NCBI RefSeq assembly: GCF_024298965.1
Contig: NZ_CP085193.1
Location: 11,780,001-11,844,000, forward strand
From: Streptomyces rapamycinicus NRRL 5491
GTDB taxonomy: Bacteria; Actinomycetota; Actinomycetes; Streptomycetales; Streptomycetaceae
Length of the DNA: 64,000 bases
Direction of reading: 5' to 3'
Below the pieces are notes generated by a model. The model was given only the letters and a program-made list of their open reading frames with translations. It did not search any database and was not told the origin of the DNA. The translations under genes were made by a program, and so were the position numbers. This document shows, piece after piece, positions 34,190 through 43,265 of this stretch. Each line of letters begins with the position of its first letter. Positions within the stretch are counted from its first letter, which is position 1.

Positions 34190-35095
34190 ATGCACACACC
34201 CCAGGCCATCGACATCCCCTTCTGGACCGTCGGCGACATCGCCGTCCACCGCGTCGACGAGGTGCTCCTGCCGCCGCAGACCGGGCCGTGGCTGCTGCCC
34301 GACGCCACCACGGACGTGGTCTCGCGTCAGGACTGGCTGCGCCCCGACTTCGCCGACCAGGACGGCACCCTGCGCATCGCCAGCCACAGCTTCGCCTTCG
34401 AAGTGGGCGGGGCGCGGGTCCTGGTCGACACCGGCATCGGCAACGGCAAGACGCGCGCCAACCCGGCCTGGCACGGTCTGCGGACCGACTACCTGGAGCG
34501 CCTGGCCGCCGCCGGGTTCCCCCGGGAATCCATCGACCTGGTGATCCTCACCCATCTGCACACCGACCACGTCGGCTGGAACACCCACGAGGTGGACGGC
34601 GCCTGGGTGCCCACCTTCCCCCACGCGCGCTACCTCACCTCCCGCACCGAGCGGGAGTTCTGGGCGGCCTACGACATGGACGAGCCGCGCACCCAGATGT
34701 TCCTCGACTCCGTGATCCCGGTCGAGGACGCGGGGCGGCTCGACCTGGTCGACGTCCCGGACGAGGGCACCGAGGCCATCCCCGGACTGCGGCTGATCCC
34801 CACGCCCGGGCACACCCCCGGCCATATCGCCCTCCAGCTCGACAGCCGCGGCGAGCGGGCGCTGATCACCGGCGACTGCGTCCACCACCCCGTCCAGCTC
34901 GCCCACCCCGCCATCGGCTCGTGTGTCGACATCGCCCCCGAGCAGTCCGAGGCCACCCGCCACAAGCTCTTCGGCGCCCTCGCCGACACGGGCACCCTGC
35001 TGCTCGGCACCCACTTCCCGCCGCCCACCGCCGGTCATGTGATCACCCACGAGAACGCCTACCGGCTCTCGCCCGTGCTCCCCGGCGCGCGCTGA
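34190..35095 (+). CDS. Metallo-beta-lactamase-fold hydrolase
   Basis: 301 aa, ATG preceded by AGAGAGAGCGGG. Zinc ligands: HLHTDHVGW (HxHxDH, about 122-130), HTPGHIALQL (about 206-215), the Asp in ITGDCVHHP (about 226-234) and His in LLGTHFPPP (about 273-281). This two-zinc pattern matches AHL-lactonase-like and related MBL hydrolases. No signal peptide, so cytoplasmic. Shared operators with an amidase suggest sequential ring or amide opening of one imported compound. Confidence 0.88.
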   Translation: MHTPQAIDIPFWTVGDIAVHRVDEVLLPPQTGPWLLPDATTDVVSRQDWLRPDFADQDGTLRIASHSFAFEVGGARVLVDTGIGNGKTRANPAWHGLRTDYLERLAAAGFPRESIDLVILTHLHTDHVGWNTHEVDGAWVPTFPHARYLTSRTEREFWAAYDMDEPRTQMFLDSVIPVEDAGRLDLVDVPDEGTEAIPGLRLIPTPGHTPGHIALQLDSRGERALITGDCVHHPVQLAHPAIGSCVDIAPEQSEATRHKLFGALADTGTLLLGTHFPPPTAGHVITHENAYRLSPVLPGAR

Positions 35096-35218
35096 CGCGC
35101 CCCTCCGCGGGTGGTGGTGTTCGCCTGGATGTTCCCGTAGGGGCGGTATTGGGGCCGGGGCGGTGCGACGGGCAGGCTCGTGGGTGCTGTGCCTGTTCCG
35201 TATGGGGAGGGGTCTCCT

Positions 35219-36409
35219 TTGGCCGGTGTGTTGCCGCGTGGCGATCGGCTGCCGTCGTTGACGGGGCTTCGCTTTCTGCTGGCCGGTGTGGTGTTGGCGG
35301 GCCATGTGCTGACGCTGGGCAGATTCTTCGAGGACCAGGGGGTCTACGAGGCCGCCGACGCCTCGTCCATGGCGAGTGCGGCGGCGGTCTCCTCGTTCTT
35401 CCTGCTCAGCGGTTTCGTACTGGCGTGGAACGCCTCTCCGGCCGACACCGCCGTCCGGTTCTGGCGCCGCCGGCTGGTGAAGATCTTCCCCAACCATGTG
35501 GTGACCTGGTCGCTGATGCTGGGCCTGCTCATGGCGACGGGCACCGCCGCGCTGCTTCCGGTGCCGGACCCGGGGCTGGGGGAGGCGGTCCGGAATCTGC
35601 TGCTGGTGCACGCCTGGGTGCCGGACATGGCCGATTTCAGCAGCGTCAATCCGGTGACCTGGTCCATCTCCTGCGAGGCGTTCTTCTACCTCCTCTTCCC
35701 CCTGCTGATCCGGCCGGTGCGCGCGCTCCCGGAACGGCTGCTCCGGCCGGTGATCGCCCTGGTGGCTGTGCTGGTGGTGACGATGCCGCTGGTGGCGACG
35801 GCCGTCACCGACGAGGCGGCTCCCGGGAGCTGGTCGCCGCTCTCGACGGAGCGCTGGTGGCTGATCTACTTCTTCCCGCCGGTGCGGCTGCTGGAGTTCG
35901 TCCTCGGACTGGTGCTCGCCCGGGCGGTCCGGCTCGGCCGCTGGCCGACGCTGCGTCCGCGGTGGCCGCTGCTCGCCCTGGCGGGAGTCTTCGCGGCACG
36001 GACGGAACTGCCGGAGGAGTACCTGTGGGGAGCCGCGACCTGTCTGCCGATGGCCGCCCTCATCCCGGCCATCGCCACCCGTGACATCGAAGGGCGGGAG
36101 AGCCTGCTCGGCCGCCGTGGCCTGGTGGTGCTGGGCGAGGCGTCGTTCGCGCTGTACATGGTCCACTTCCCGCTGCTGTACGAGATCCGGGTGCTGCTGG
36201 ACCGGCGGACGTTCGACACGGTCACCGCCGCGCTGCTGTCCTTGGCGGTGTCGGCGTTCTGTGTGGCGGTGTCGCTGCTGCTGTGGCGCGGTGTCGAGGT
36301 GCCGATGATGCGCCACTTCGCCCGCCCCCGCGGCCGTTCCGCGCCGACCGCCGGCCCCGCGCCCGGCGACCGGACCGCACCGCTGCGCCAGCAGGACCCC
36401 GCGCCATGA
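35219..36409 (+). CDS. Membrane acyltransferase (acyltransferase-3 family)
   Basis: About 396 aa from TTG 35219, which has GGGGAGGGG 8-10 bases upstream; GTG 35180 is the alternative (409 aa). Around ten transmembrane helices. Family motifs: LTGLRFLLAGVVLAGH (catalytic His in the first helix), FFLLSGFVLAW and SISCEAFFYLLFPLL. Members O-acylate sugars of macrolides, LPS or glycolipids with acetyl-CoA or longer donors. The C-terminal 35 residues are Pro/Ala-rich and cytoplasmic. Acceptor unknown. Confidence 0.85.
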   Translation: MAGVLPRGDRLPSLTGLRFLLAGVVLAGHVLTLGRFFEDQGVYEAADASSMASAAAVSSFFLLSGFVLAWNASPADTAVRFWRRRLVKIFPNHVVTWSLMLGLLMATGTAALLPVPDPGLGEAVRNLLLVHAWVPDMADFSSVNPVTWSISCEAFFYLLFPLLIRPVRALPERLLRPVIALVAVLVVTMPLVATAVTDEAAPGSWSPLSTERWWLIYFFPPVRLLEFVLGLVLARAVRLGRWPTLRPRWPLLALAGVFAARTELPEEYLWGAATCLPMAALIPAIATRDIEGRESLLGRRGLVVLGEASFALYMVHFPLLYEIRVLLDRRTFDTVTAALLSLAVSAFCVAVSLLLWRGVEVPMMRHFARPRGRSAPTAGPAPGDRTAPLRQQDPAP

Positions 36410-36432
36410 CCCAGGCGGCCCGTTCGCATCGC

Positions 36433-37533
36433 TCAGCCTGACGACGTGGCGACGCGTACGCGGTGGCTCTCGCCGTCGGAGAGGAACGACGCCAGTCCCC
36501 GGCCCTCCTCTCCGACGGCCGTACGGTCGGCCGAGGAGAGGCGGCCCAGCGGGGTGACGACCACGGTGGCGGCGTCGACCCTCCAGGTCGCGGCGACGCG
36601 GCCGTCCACCAGCACCACGCGCTCCCCGGCGACCGACAGGCCGCGGTGGGCGCCGTCGATGATCCGGCCGCGGTCGTGGTACCCGAGGAGCGCGTTGTCG
36701 AACGCGGGCAGGAACCGCACCGGCGCGGGGGTGTCGGGGTCGGGACGTGGCGCGTCGGGCAGGTCGAACAGCTCCCGGCCGCGTTCATCGCGGAAGGTGA
36801 CCAGTTCCTCCCGTATCGCCGCCACCGCGGCCGGGAGCCCGGCCAGACCGCACCAGGCGCGCAGATCGGCCGAGGCCGCGGGGCCGAAGGCGGCCAGATA
36901 GCGCCGTACCAGCGCCTGCCCGACCGGGTCGGAGCCGTCGGGAGCGGGCGGGTCCACCTGCCGGCCCAGCCAGGAGGAGAGCAGGACGTTACGCACCCCT
37001 CCCCGGGAACGCCACAGGCCGCGCGGCGGTGTCTGCGCCACCGGGACGAGGGCGGCGATCAGCATTTCGCCCAGTGCCCGCGGTGCCGGGGCGGGCCAGC
37101 GGTCGGCCAGCGCCCGCACCAGCTCGGCCATCGAGCGGGGCTCGCCGTCGGCCATCACCGCCCGGCCCGCGGCGGCGAGTTCGTCGAGGTCCATCCCCGC
37201 CAGCTCGCGGCGGTAGGTCCCGAGCACCCGCTGGCGCAGCATGGCGTCGTGGCGGGCGCGCCAGGCCACGACGTCATCGGCGGTGAGGAGGTGGACGGTG
37301 CGGCGCATGAGGTGGGTGCGCACCACGCTTCGCCCGGTCAGCAGGTCGGAGAGGGCGCCCGGGTCGAACGCGCGCAGCCGTGACCAGAGCCCGGTGAACG
37401 GCTCCTGCGGTTCCTGCGCCTGCATGCCGCACAGATGCGCGACGGCGTCGCGGACCGGTAGGCCCGCGCGATCGAGCAGCAACTGCCGGGCGAGCGTCGC
37501 ACGGCCCAGCGCCCGGTTGCCGAGAACGGTCAT
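36433..37533 (-). CDS. AlkZ-like winged-helix DNA-binding protein (HTH_42 family)
   Basis: 366 aa, ATG. Repeated winged-helix domains. The QAQEPQEPF stretch (about 38-46) contains the QxQ pattern that is catalytic in AlkZ, a DNA glycosylase that removes crosslinks made by Streptomyces genotoxins such as azinomycin. Other conserved pieces are VRTHLMRRTVHLL (about 70-82) and RFLPAFDNALLGY (about 275-287). Many single-copy homologues are of unknown substrate. It is downstream of, and coupled by ATGA to, an aldo/keto reductase gene. Confidence 0.8.
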   Translation of the reverse strand: MTVLGNRALGRATLARQLLLDRAGLPVRDAVAHLCGMQAQEPQEPFTGLWSRLRAFDPGALSDLLTGRSVVRTHLMRRTVHLLTADDVVAWRARHDAMLRQRVLGTYRRELAGMDLDELAAAGRAVMADGEPRSMAELVRALADRWPAPAPRALGEMLIAALVPVAQTPPRGLWRSRGGVRNVLLSSWLGRQVDPPAPDGSDPVGQALVRRYLAAFGPAASADLRAWCGLAGLPAAVAAIREELVTFRDERGRELFDLPDAPRPDPDTPAPVRFLPAFDNALLGYHDRGRIIDGAHRGLSVAGERVVLVDGRVAATWRVDAATVVVTPLGRLSSADRTAVGEEGRGLASFLSDGESHRVRVATSSG

Positions 37534-38570
37534 CGTGCCACCGCGGCGCGCTCGTCGGCCGATCGCCGCCGTAGCGCCGGGCGCTGGACGGACGGCGGGG
37601 TGTAGGACACATCGAGCGGGCCGATGTCGGTTCCGGGCGCCACGATCCGGTCGATCCGGTCGAGGACCTCGTCATCGAGGGTGACCGCGGCCCCGGCCAG
37701 GAGATCCTCCAGCTGGTCCATGGTGCGTGGCCCGATGATGGCCGAGGTGACGCCGGGATGGGTGATGGCGAAGGCCATCGCCAGGTGGGTCAGCGACAGA
37801 CCGGCCTCCTCGGCCAGCGGGATGAGCCGCTCCACGGCGTCGAGTTTGCGCTCGTCGGTCAGATGCCGGGGCACCCACTTCATCCGCGCGTTCCGCACCG
37901 TGGGCCCGCCCTTGCGGTAGCGGCCGGTGAGCAGGCCCATCGCCAGCGGACTCCACACCAGCACGCCCATGCCGTAGCGCCGGCAGACCGGCAGGACCTC
38001 CCGCTCGACGGCGCGGTTGAGGATGGAGTACGGGGGCTGCTCGGTGCGGAAGCGGTGCAGTCCGCGCCGGTCGGCGACCCACTGCGCCTCGACGATCTCC
38101 GAGGCCGGGAGGCTGGAGGACCCGATGGCGCGCACCTTGCCGCCGCGCACCAGATCGGTCAGGGCGGAGAGCGTCTCCTCGATGTCGGTGTGCGGGTCGG
38201 GATGGTGTACCTGATAGAGGTCGATGTGGTCGGTCCCGAGACGCCGCAGCGACTGCTCGACCTCGGCGATGATCCAGCGCCGGGAGCTGCCGCCACGGTT
38301 GGGGCCCTCACCCATCGTGCCGTTGACCTTGGTGGCCAGCACGATGTCGTCACGCCGCCCCTTCAGCGCCTTGCCCACGATGTCCTCGGACTCCCCGCGG
38401 GGTCCGTACACATCGGCGGTGTCGATGAAGTTGATCCCCGAGTCCAGCGCCCGGTGGATGATCCGGACACAGTCGTCGTGATCGGGGTTGCCCGCCTGGC
38501 CGAACATCATCGTGCCCAGGCAGTAGGGGCTGACCCGGATACCGGTCCGCCCCAGCTCACGCGTCTTCAC
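37530..38570 (-). CDS. Aldo/keto reductase (second copy type in the window)
   Basis: 346 aa from GTG 38568-38570 with GGAACGG upstream; the longer frame to 38636 is not homologous. Catalytic residues: Asp/Tyr in FIDTADVYGP (about 49-58), Lys in LATKVNG (about 79-85) and His in YQVHHPD (about 120-126). C-terminal AIIGPRTMDQL binds NADPH. Clearly related to the reductase at 21557-22576, but with different surroundings. Coupled to the AlkZ-like gene by a 4-bp overlap. Confidence 0.88.
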   Translation of the reverse strand: MKTRELGRTGIRVSPYCLGTMMFGQAGNPDHDDCVRIIHRALDSGINFIDTADVYGPRGESEDIVGKALKGRRDDIVLATKVNGTMGEGPNRGGSSRRWIIAEVEQSLRRLGTDHIDLYQVHHPDPHTDIEETLSALTDLVRGGKVRAIGSSSLPASEIVEAQWVADRRGLHRFRTEQPPYSILNRAVEREVLPVCRRYGMGVLVWSPLAMGLLTGRYRKGGPTVRNARMKWVPRHLTDERKLDAVERLIPLAEEAGLSLTHLAMAFAITHPGVTSAIIGPRTMDQLEDLLAGAAVTLDDEVLDRIDRIVAPGTDIGPLDVSYTPPSVQRPALRRRSADERAAVAR

Positions 38571-38667
38571 AGTCGCGCCGTTCCCTTCGGTTCCTTGGCT
38601 CTTGGGTTCCGGAGCCGCGCCGGTGACGGCCGTCACCGGCGCGGCTCCGAGCAGATCCGGTCGTCGG

Positions 38668-39246
38668 TCAGCCGGACTTCTGCCCGTCGAGCGACTCGCG
38701 GATGATGTCCGCGTGCCCGGCGTGCTGGGCGGTCTCGGCGATGACGTGCATCAGCACCCGGCGCACGCTGTGCACCGCCCCCGGCTCGTTCCAGGGCGCC
38801 TCCGGCAGCGGATGTGTCGCCGACAGATCGGGGACGGTGGTGATGATCTCCTCGCTCCGGGCGGCGACCTCCTCATAGCGCTTGAGGATCCCGGCCAGCG
38901 TCTCACCGGGCAGCATCTGGAAGTTGTTCTGGTTGTCGATCGCCCACTGCGGGACCTCACGTGCGGTACCGGCCGCGAGGTCGGCCCAGGTGACACCGTC
39001 GGGCAGGTCGAAACGCAGCGCCGAAGGGCCTTCGAGTACGAAGCGCAGCCATCCTTCCTCGACGGCCGCGACGTGCTTGATCAGCCCGCCCAGGCACAGT
39101 GTGCTGGCCGTCGGACGCTCGCCGGCCTGCTCGTCGCCGAGCCCGTGCACCGTCTTGGTGAGGGCGGATCGCGCGGTGGCGAGCTCGGCGAGCAGATCGG
39201 CCCGCTCGCTGTCGAGCCCGGAGGAGGGCGTGGTGGTGGCGGTCAC
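38668..39246 (-). CDS. DinB family protein
   Basis: 192 aa from GTG 39244-39246 with AGAAGGA 11-12 bases upstream; ATG options further upstream cross a promoter region. Four-helix bundle. Metal-ligand His residues lie in LIKHVAAVEEGW (about 56-67) and in HVIAETAQHAGHADIIRE (about 167-184). DinB proteins in actinobacteria include mycothiol- and bacillithiol-dependent transferases, so a thiol-linked detoxification role is possible, but nothing specific shows it. It diverges from a WYL regulator. Confidence 0.82.
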   Translation of the reverse strand: MTATTTPSSGLDSERADLLAELATARSALTKTVHGLGDEQAGERPTASTLCLGGLIKHVAAVEEGWLRFVLEGPSALRFDLPDGVTWADLAAGTAREVPQWAIDNQNNFQMLPGETLAGILKRYEEVAARSEEIITTVPDLSATHPLPEAPWNEPGAVHSVRRVLMHVIAETAQHAGHADIIRESLDGQKSG

Positions 39247-39349
39247 GGTGATCGGGTCCTTCTGGTCGTACTGGTTGCTCTCTGACGGAGACAACAGTCG
39301 CAGGGGAAGCGGACAGGTTGTGGCCGCTACCCGGGGCAGAATGGGAGTC

Positions 39350-40378
39350 ATGCCGAAGACCTCAGCGCGACTGCTCTCACTGCTCTCGCTGCTCCAGGCG
39401 CGCCGGGACTGGCCTGGGCAGCTGCTGGCCGAGCGGCTGGACGTCAGCCCGCGCACCGTGCGCCGCGATGTCGACCGACTGCGCGAGCTCGGCTACCCCA
39501 TCGTGGCCACCAAGGGCCCCGACGGGGGCTATCGGCTCGGCGCCGGTACGGAACTGCCGCCGCTGCTGTTCGACGACGACCAGGCCGTGGCCGTCACCGT
39601 GGCACTGCAGACCGCCACCGCCACCGGGGCGGGGATCGAGGAGGCGGCGGCCCGTGCGCTGAGCACCGTCCGGCAGGTGATGCCCGCACGGCTGCGCCAT
39701 CGCGTCGACGCCCTCCAGGTCACCGCCGTCGACGGCGCGGGAACCAGGCCGAACCCGCAGGTCGGCCCGCAGGTGCTCTTGACCCTCGGCGCGGCCGTCC
39801 GCGCCCGCGAGGTGCTGCGCTTCGACTACGCCCCCGTGTCCGCACCGGGTGCCTCCGGCGCCGGCCCCGCCGCCGCTCCGCCGCGCCGGGTGGAGCCACA
39901 CCACCTCGTCACCCGGGGCGGGCGCTGGTATCTCGTCGCCTGGGACCTCGACCGCGACGACTGGCGCACCTTCCGCGTCGACCGGATCACCCCGCGCACC
40001 CCGACGGGCCCCCGCTTCACCCCGCGCGATGTGCCAGGAGGGGATGTGGCGGCCTTCGTCGCGAGCAGGTTCCAGGGCTCCGACGGCTCGGGCGGCTGGC
40101 CGTGCCGGGGCGAGGTCATCCTCGCCCTGCCCGCCTCCGTCGTGTCCACCTACACCCGGGACGGAGTCGTCGAGGAACTCGGCCCGGACCGGTGCCGACT
40201 CGTCCTGGGCGCGTGGTCATGGCCCGGACTGGCCGCCACCATCGGCAGGTTCGACGCCGACATCGAGGTCATCGGGCCCCCCGAGCTGAGCGAAGCCTTC
40301 GCGCGGCTGGCCCGCCGCTTCGCCGACGCCGCGGCCGAGGCACCCAGCGGATCCACGACGCCACCCCCGAGCCGCTGA
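39350..40378 (+). CDS. YafY-type HTH/WYL-domain regulator
   Basis: 342 aa; ATG 39350 fits the usual MPKTSARLL start (39341 would add three residues). DeoR-like winged helix (1-60: LLAERLDVSPRTVRRDVDRL), then a WYL domain (about 140-240) with PHHLVTRGGRWYLVAWDLDR in place of the WYL signature, and a WCX C-terminal extension (270-325). WYL regulators sense nucleic acid or nucleotide signals. Divergent from dinB with about 100 bp between, so it likely controls that gene. A Pro/Ala-rich insert lies near 165-175. Confidence 0.87.
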   Translation: MPKTSARLLSLLSLLQARRDWPGQLLAERLDVSPRTVRRDVDRLRELGYPIVATKGPDGGYRLGAGTELPPLLFDDDQAVAVTVALQTATATGAGIEEAAARALSTVRQVMPARLRHRVDALQVTAVDGAGTRPNPQVGPQVLLTLGAAVRAREVLRFDYAPVSAPGASGAGPAAAPPRRVEPHHLVTRGGRWYLVAWDLDRDDWRTFRVDRITPRTPTGPRFTPRDVPGGDVAAFVASRFQGSDGSGGWPCRGEVILALPASVVSTYTRDGVVEELGPDRCRLVLGAWSWPGLAATIGRFDADIEVIGPPELSEAFARLARRFADAAAEAPSGSTTPPPSR

Positions 40379-40427
40379 ACGACGCGCGCCGCCCATCCGC
40401 TGAGCGCCGCGCGCCGCTCCTCGTGCC

Positions 40428-41183
40428 TCAGGGCGCGGCGTCGAGATCCACCTCGAGGCTCTCGGTCCCGGTCCAGAACCCGTCGTCCGCGTCCTGCAGC
40501 CGGGACGCCGCGTGCCTCAGATGGAGCAGCGCCGCGTCGCGTGCCGCCTCGGCGTCGCGGGCCTCGATGGCGGCCAGGATGGCGTGGTGCTCCTGCCGGA
40601 CCGCCTCGAGGAAGTCGCCGCGGCGCGCCTCGTTCGCACGCGTGACGCGGATTCCGCCGCGCAGCACCTCGCCGAGATAGCGCAGCGTGGAGAGCATCAC
40701 CGCGTTTCCGGTCGATTCGGCGATGGAGCGGTGGAAGGCGAGATCCTCGTCCACGCCGTCGCCACCGGCCGTCACCGCCGTGTCGATGGCCTCCAGAGCC
40801 TGACGCATCCGGGCGAGGTCGGCCGGGGTGGCCCGGGTGGCCGCGAGGTACGCCGCCTCGCCCTCGATGGGGCGGCGCACCTCCACGATCTGCCGCACCT
40901 TGGACTTGGTGTCCTCGGCGGTCTCGGCCTCCAGATCCAGTGGCCGGGTGCGGCGCGGCATCACGAACACGCCGAGCCCCTGACGGGGTTCGACCAGGCC
41001 CGCGTTGCGCAGCCGGGACACGGCCTCGCGTACGACGGTCCGGCTGACGCCCAGCTGCTTGACCAGCGCCACTTCGGTCGGGAGCTTGTCGCCCTCGGCC
41101 AGCCGTCCGGACTCGATCTCTTCCGAGAGTATCGCCGCGACCCGATCCGCGAGCCGCACGGGACCGCTCACCTTGGAGAACAT
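40428..41183 (-). CDS. GntR/FadR family regulator, probably of the tetronate operon
   Basis: 251 aa from ATG 41181-41183. Winged helix 15-80, with KLPTEVALVKQLGVSRTVVREA (split across 33-54) and GLGVFVMPR. The FCD effector domain (95-235) has His residues in AFHRSIAEST (about 149-158) and EHHAILAAIEARD (about 197-209) that bind a metal and organic acid. FadR-type regulators sense sugar acids. It lies immediately downstream of denD on the same strand, behind a palindromic element. Regulation of the tetronate operon is inferred from position. Confidence 0.85.
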   Translation of the reverse strand: MFSKVSGPVRLADRVAAILSEEIESGRLAEGDKLPTEVALVKQLGVSRTVVREAVSRLRNAGLVEPRQGLGVFVMPRRTRPLDLEAETAEDTKSKVRQIVEVRRPIEGEAAYLAATRATPADLARMRQALEAIDTAVTAGGDGVDEDLAFHRSIAESTGNAVMLSTLRYLGEVLRGGIRVTRANEARRGDFLEAVRQEHHAILAAIEARDAEAARDAALLHLRHAASRLQDADDGFWTGTESLEVDLDAAP

Positions 41184-41274
41184 GGTCTTCAGTTTATCGG
41201 CACCTCCCCGGTCGCCCCGGCCGCTACGGCGCCTCCGGCGGATCTCTCCCCATACCCGCCCCTTCCCGTAACCA

Positions 41275-41316
41275 GGGGCTTCGCCCCTGGACCCCGGGGT
41301 CCAGGGGCGAAGCCCC
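41275..41316. terminator. 42-bp perfect palindrome (terminator / intergenic repeat element)
   Basis: Positions 41275-41295 and 41296-41316 are exact reverse complements with no spacer, and each arm also holds a GGGGC-TTC-GCCCC hairpin. This GGGGCTTCGCCCCTGG-type element is frequent between Streptomyces operons. It would end transcription from denD or from the other side. Confidence 0.8.
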
Positions 41317-41350
41317 CCCCACGCGGCGAAAGCCCCCCCCACGCGGCGGA
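41311..41350. repeat. Two 20-bp tandem units rich in C8
   Basis: AGCCCCCCCCACGCGGCGAA is followed directly by the same sequence with one change at position 19. The eight-C runs make this spot prone to slippage and sequencing error. It joins the palindrome on its left. Confidence 0.75.
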
Positions 41351-41356
41351 GCCGCG
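41342..41356. terminator. Small hairpin CGCGGC-gga-GCCGCG
   Basis: 6-bp GC stem directly after the tandem repeat, 72 bp beyond the denD stop. It probably acts with the large palindrome as the denD terminator. Confidence 0.5.
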
Positions 41357-41427
41357 TATCGATGCTGCTGGGGGTGGGGCGGGTAGGGGAGCAGCTCGCC
41401 GCAGGCGTCAAGATGCGTCGGACGCTC

Positions 41428-42444
41428 CTAAGAGTGCGCAGCGTTCACGACCGCGTCGGCGTGGTCTTCGGCGTAGGCGCGCACCACCGAGGCGAAATCC
41501 GGGTCGGGGGCCAGCCCGAGCGCGGCGGCGCGTGCGTTGTCGAACACGGCGGGCCAGGAGCCGACGAGGGCCTCCACATCGGGGTCGGGCGCGATCGTCA
41601 CCAGGTCGGCGACGGCGTCGCCGGCCACCTGCCGCAGCGTGTTCAGCATGTCGGCGACCGAGACCGTGAGCGCCGGAAGGTTGACCGGCACCCCGCCGTC
41701 GATCCGGCCCGGCCCGGTGCCGCGCTCGGCCTCCGCGACGCGGAGGAGGCCCTCCACGGTGCGCCGTGGCGAGGCCAGTGCCACCTTCAGCCCGGGGTGG
41801 ACCGGGCAGGTGGCCGGGAGGCCCGCGAGCGGTTCGCGGATGATGCCGGACAGAAAGCCGGAGACGGCCGCGTTCGGTTTGCCCGGCCGTACCGACACGG
41901 TCATCAGACGGGCGACGCGCCCGTCCAGGAAACCGCGGCGGGTGTAGTCCGCGATCAACTGCTCGCAGACGAGCTTCTGGATGCCGTAGCTCGACCGCGG
42001 TGTGGGCAGGGTGGACTCGCTGACGACCGGTGGCAGCGGCAGCGCGGGATCGGAACCGTAGACGGCGACGCTGCTGGAGAACACCACCCGCGGTACCGGC
42101 CCGCCGGCGGCCGACTGGGCCCGTGCGGCCTCCAGCACCGCGCGTGTGGTGTCCACATTGGCGCTCATCCCGAGGTCGAAGTCGGCCTCGCACTCGGCCG
42201 AGACCGCGGAGGCGAGATGGATCAGCAGATCCACCGGCTCCGCGAACACCTCGTCAAGACGGTCGGCCAGATCGCCCTGGACGATGTCCACGAGGGGGTC
42301 GTCCGCCGCCGGAACAGGCGGCACCACGCGGTCGGCGAGCACCAGTCGGTCGATCGGCGCACCGCGGAACGTCCGTGACGTGAGCAGTGCGGCGGCGACC
42401 CGCCGGCCCAGGAAGCCGAAGCCGCCCGTGATGACGATCCTCAT
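41428..42444 (-). CDS. denD: D-erythronate dehydrogenase
   Basis: 338 aa, ATG. Extended SDR fold: [11 protein letters not shown] near the N-terminus (NAD-binding), [11 protein letters not shown] (about 72-82), FSSSVAVYG (about 119-127) and the catalytic Tyr/Lys pair [10 protein letters not shown] (about 150-159). DenD oxidises D-erythronate at C2 to 2-oxo-tetronate. The assignment rests mainly on being in one operon with otnI, otnK, otnC and ltnD. It overlaps the otnI stop by 4 bp and is the last enzyme gene of the operon. Confidence 0.88.
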   Translation of the reverse strand: MRIVITGGFGFLGRRVAAALLTSRTFRGAPIDRLVLADRVVPPVPAADDPLVDIVQGDLADRLDEVFAEPVDLLIHLASAVSAECEADFDLGMSANVDTTRAVLEAARAQSAAGGPVPRVVFSSSVAVYGSDPALPLPPVVSESTLPTPRSSYGIQKLVCEQLIADYTRRGFLDGRVARLMTVSVRPGKPNAAVSGFLSGIIREPLAGLPATCPVHPGLKVALASPRRTVEGLLRVAEAERGTGPGRIDGGVPVNLPALTVSVADMLNTLRQVAGDAVADLVTIAPDPDVEALVGSWPAVFDNARAAALGLAPDPDFASVVRAYAEDHADAVVNAAHS

Positions 42445-43232
42445 GCGTTGTCTCCTCGGTAGTCATGGCGCCAGCCGAGCCCCTCGCTCGTACCGGCGCG
42501 GGGGATGTACTCACAGCCGATCCACCCGTCGAAGCCCAGGTCGTCGATGACGCCGAACAGATGGCGGATGTTCAGCTCGCCCCGGTCGGGCTCATGGCGA
42601 TCGGGTACGCCCGCGATCTGCAGATGGCCGACCCGGCCGGTCGGCAGGTCACGGCGGAGGGTCGTGGTGAGGTCGCCCTCGACGATCTGGCAGTGGTAGA
42701 GGTCGAGCTGCACCTTGAGGTTCGGGGCCCCCACCTCCCGTACCACGGTGTGCGCTTCGGACTGCCGGTTCAGGAAGTAGCCGGGCATGTCACGGCCGTT
42801 GATCGGCTCGATCAGGATGTCGACGCCCGCCGCGGCGGCCCGTTCCGCGGCCCAGGCGAGGTTGGCCAGATAGGTGTCGCGGTGCTCGGCCGGATCGCCC
42901 GAGCCCACCAGCCCGGCCATCACATGCACTCGTGGGCAGCCGAGCTCCGCCGCGTATTCCAGGGCCCGGCCGATCCCGGAGCGCGCCTCCGCCTCGCGGC
43001 CGGGCAGCGCCGCGATCCCGCGCTCCCCGGACTCCCAGGCGCCGGGGGGCGCGTTGAAGAGCACCTGCCTCAGACCGTGGTCGTCGAGCCCGCGGCGCAG
43101 TTCGGTGGCGTCGTACGGGTAGGGGAAGAGGTACTCGACGGCCTCGAAGCCGTCCGCCGACGCCGCGGCGAAGCGGTCGAGGAAGTCGTGTTCGGTGTAC
43201 ATCATGGACAGGTTCGCGGCGAACCTCGGCAT
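42441..43232 (-). CDS. otnI: 2-oxo-tetronate isomerase (hydroxypyruvate-isomerase family)
   Basis: 263 aa, ATG. TIM barrel of the Hyi/OtnI type: [20 protein letters not shown] at the start, [16 protein letters not shown] (metal Glu, about 140-155), [12 protein letters not shown] (Asp/His, about 172-183) and [16 protein letters not shown] (Glu, about 240-255). It converts 2-oxo-tetronate to 3-oxo-tetronate, linking the erythronate branch to the kinase. The ATGA overlap with denD supports coupled translation. Confidence 0.9.
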   Translation of the reverse strand: MPRFAANLSMMYTEHDFLDRFAAASADGFEAVEYLFPYPYDATELRRGLDDHGLRQVLFNAPPGAWESGERGIAALPGREAEARSGIGRALEYAAELGCPRVHVMAGLVGSGDPAEHRDTYLANLAWAAERAAAAGVDILIEPINGRDMPGYFLNRQSEAHTVVREVGAPNLKVQLDLYHCQIVEGDLTTTLRRDLPTGRVGHLQIAGVPDRHEPDRGELNIRHLFGVIDDLGFDGWIGCEYIPRAGTSEGLGWRHDYRGDNA

Positions 43233-43265
43233 GCTGGCTCCTGCGTTCGGGCCGGGACGTCCCGG

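Noticed and set aside
34154-36316. A 720-codon minus-strand open frame across the MBL and acyltransferase genes
   Set aside because: Crosses two convincing + strand genes and their intergenic operator region; the His/Arg/Gln/Pro-rich translation is not protein-like.
21557-38570. A recent duplication of the two aldo/keto reductase genes
   Set aside because: The proteins share motifs but differ throughout, and their surroundings are unrelated; they are paralogues, not a local duplication.
41311-41350. CRISPR-like repeat
   Set aside because: Only two adjacent units with no spacer between them and no cas genes; it is a simple tandem duplication.
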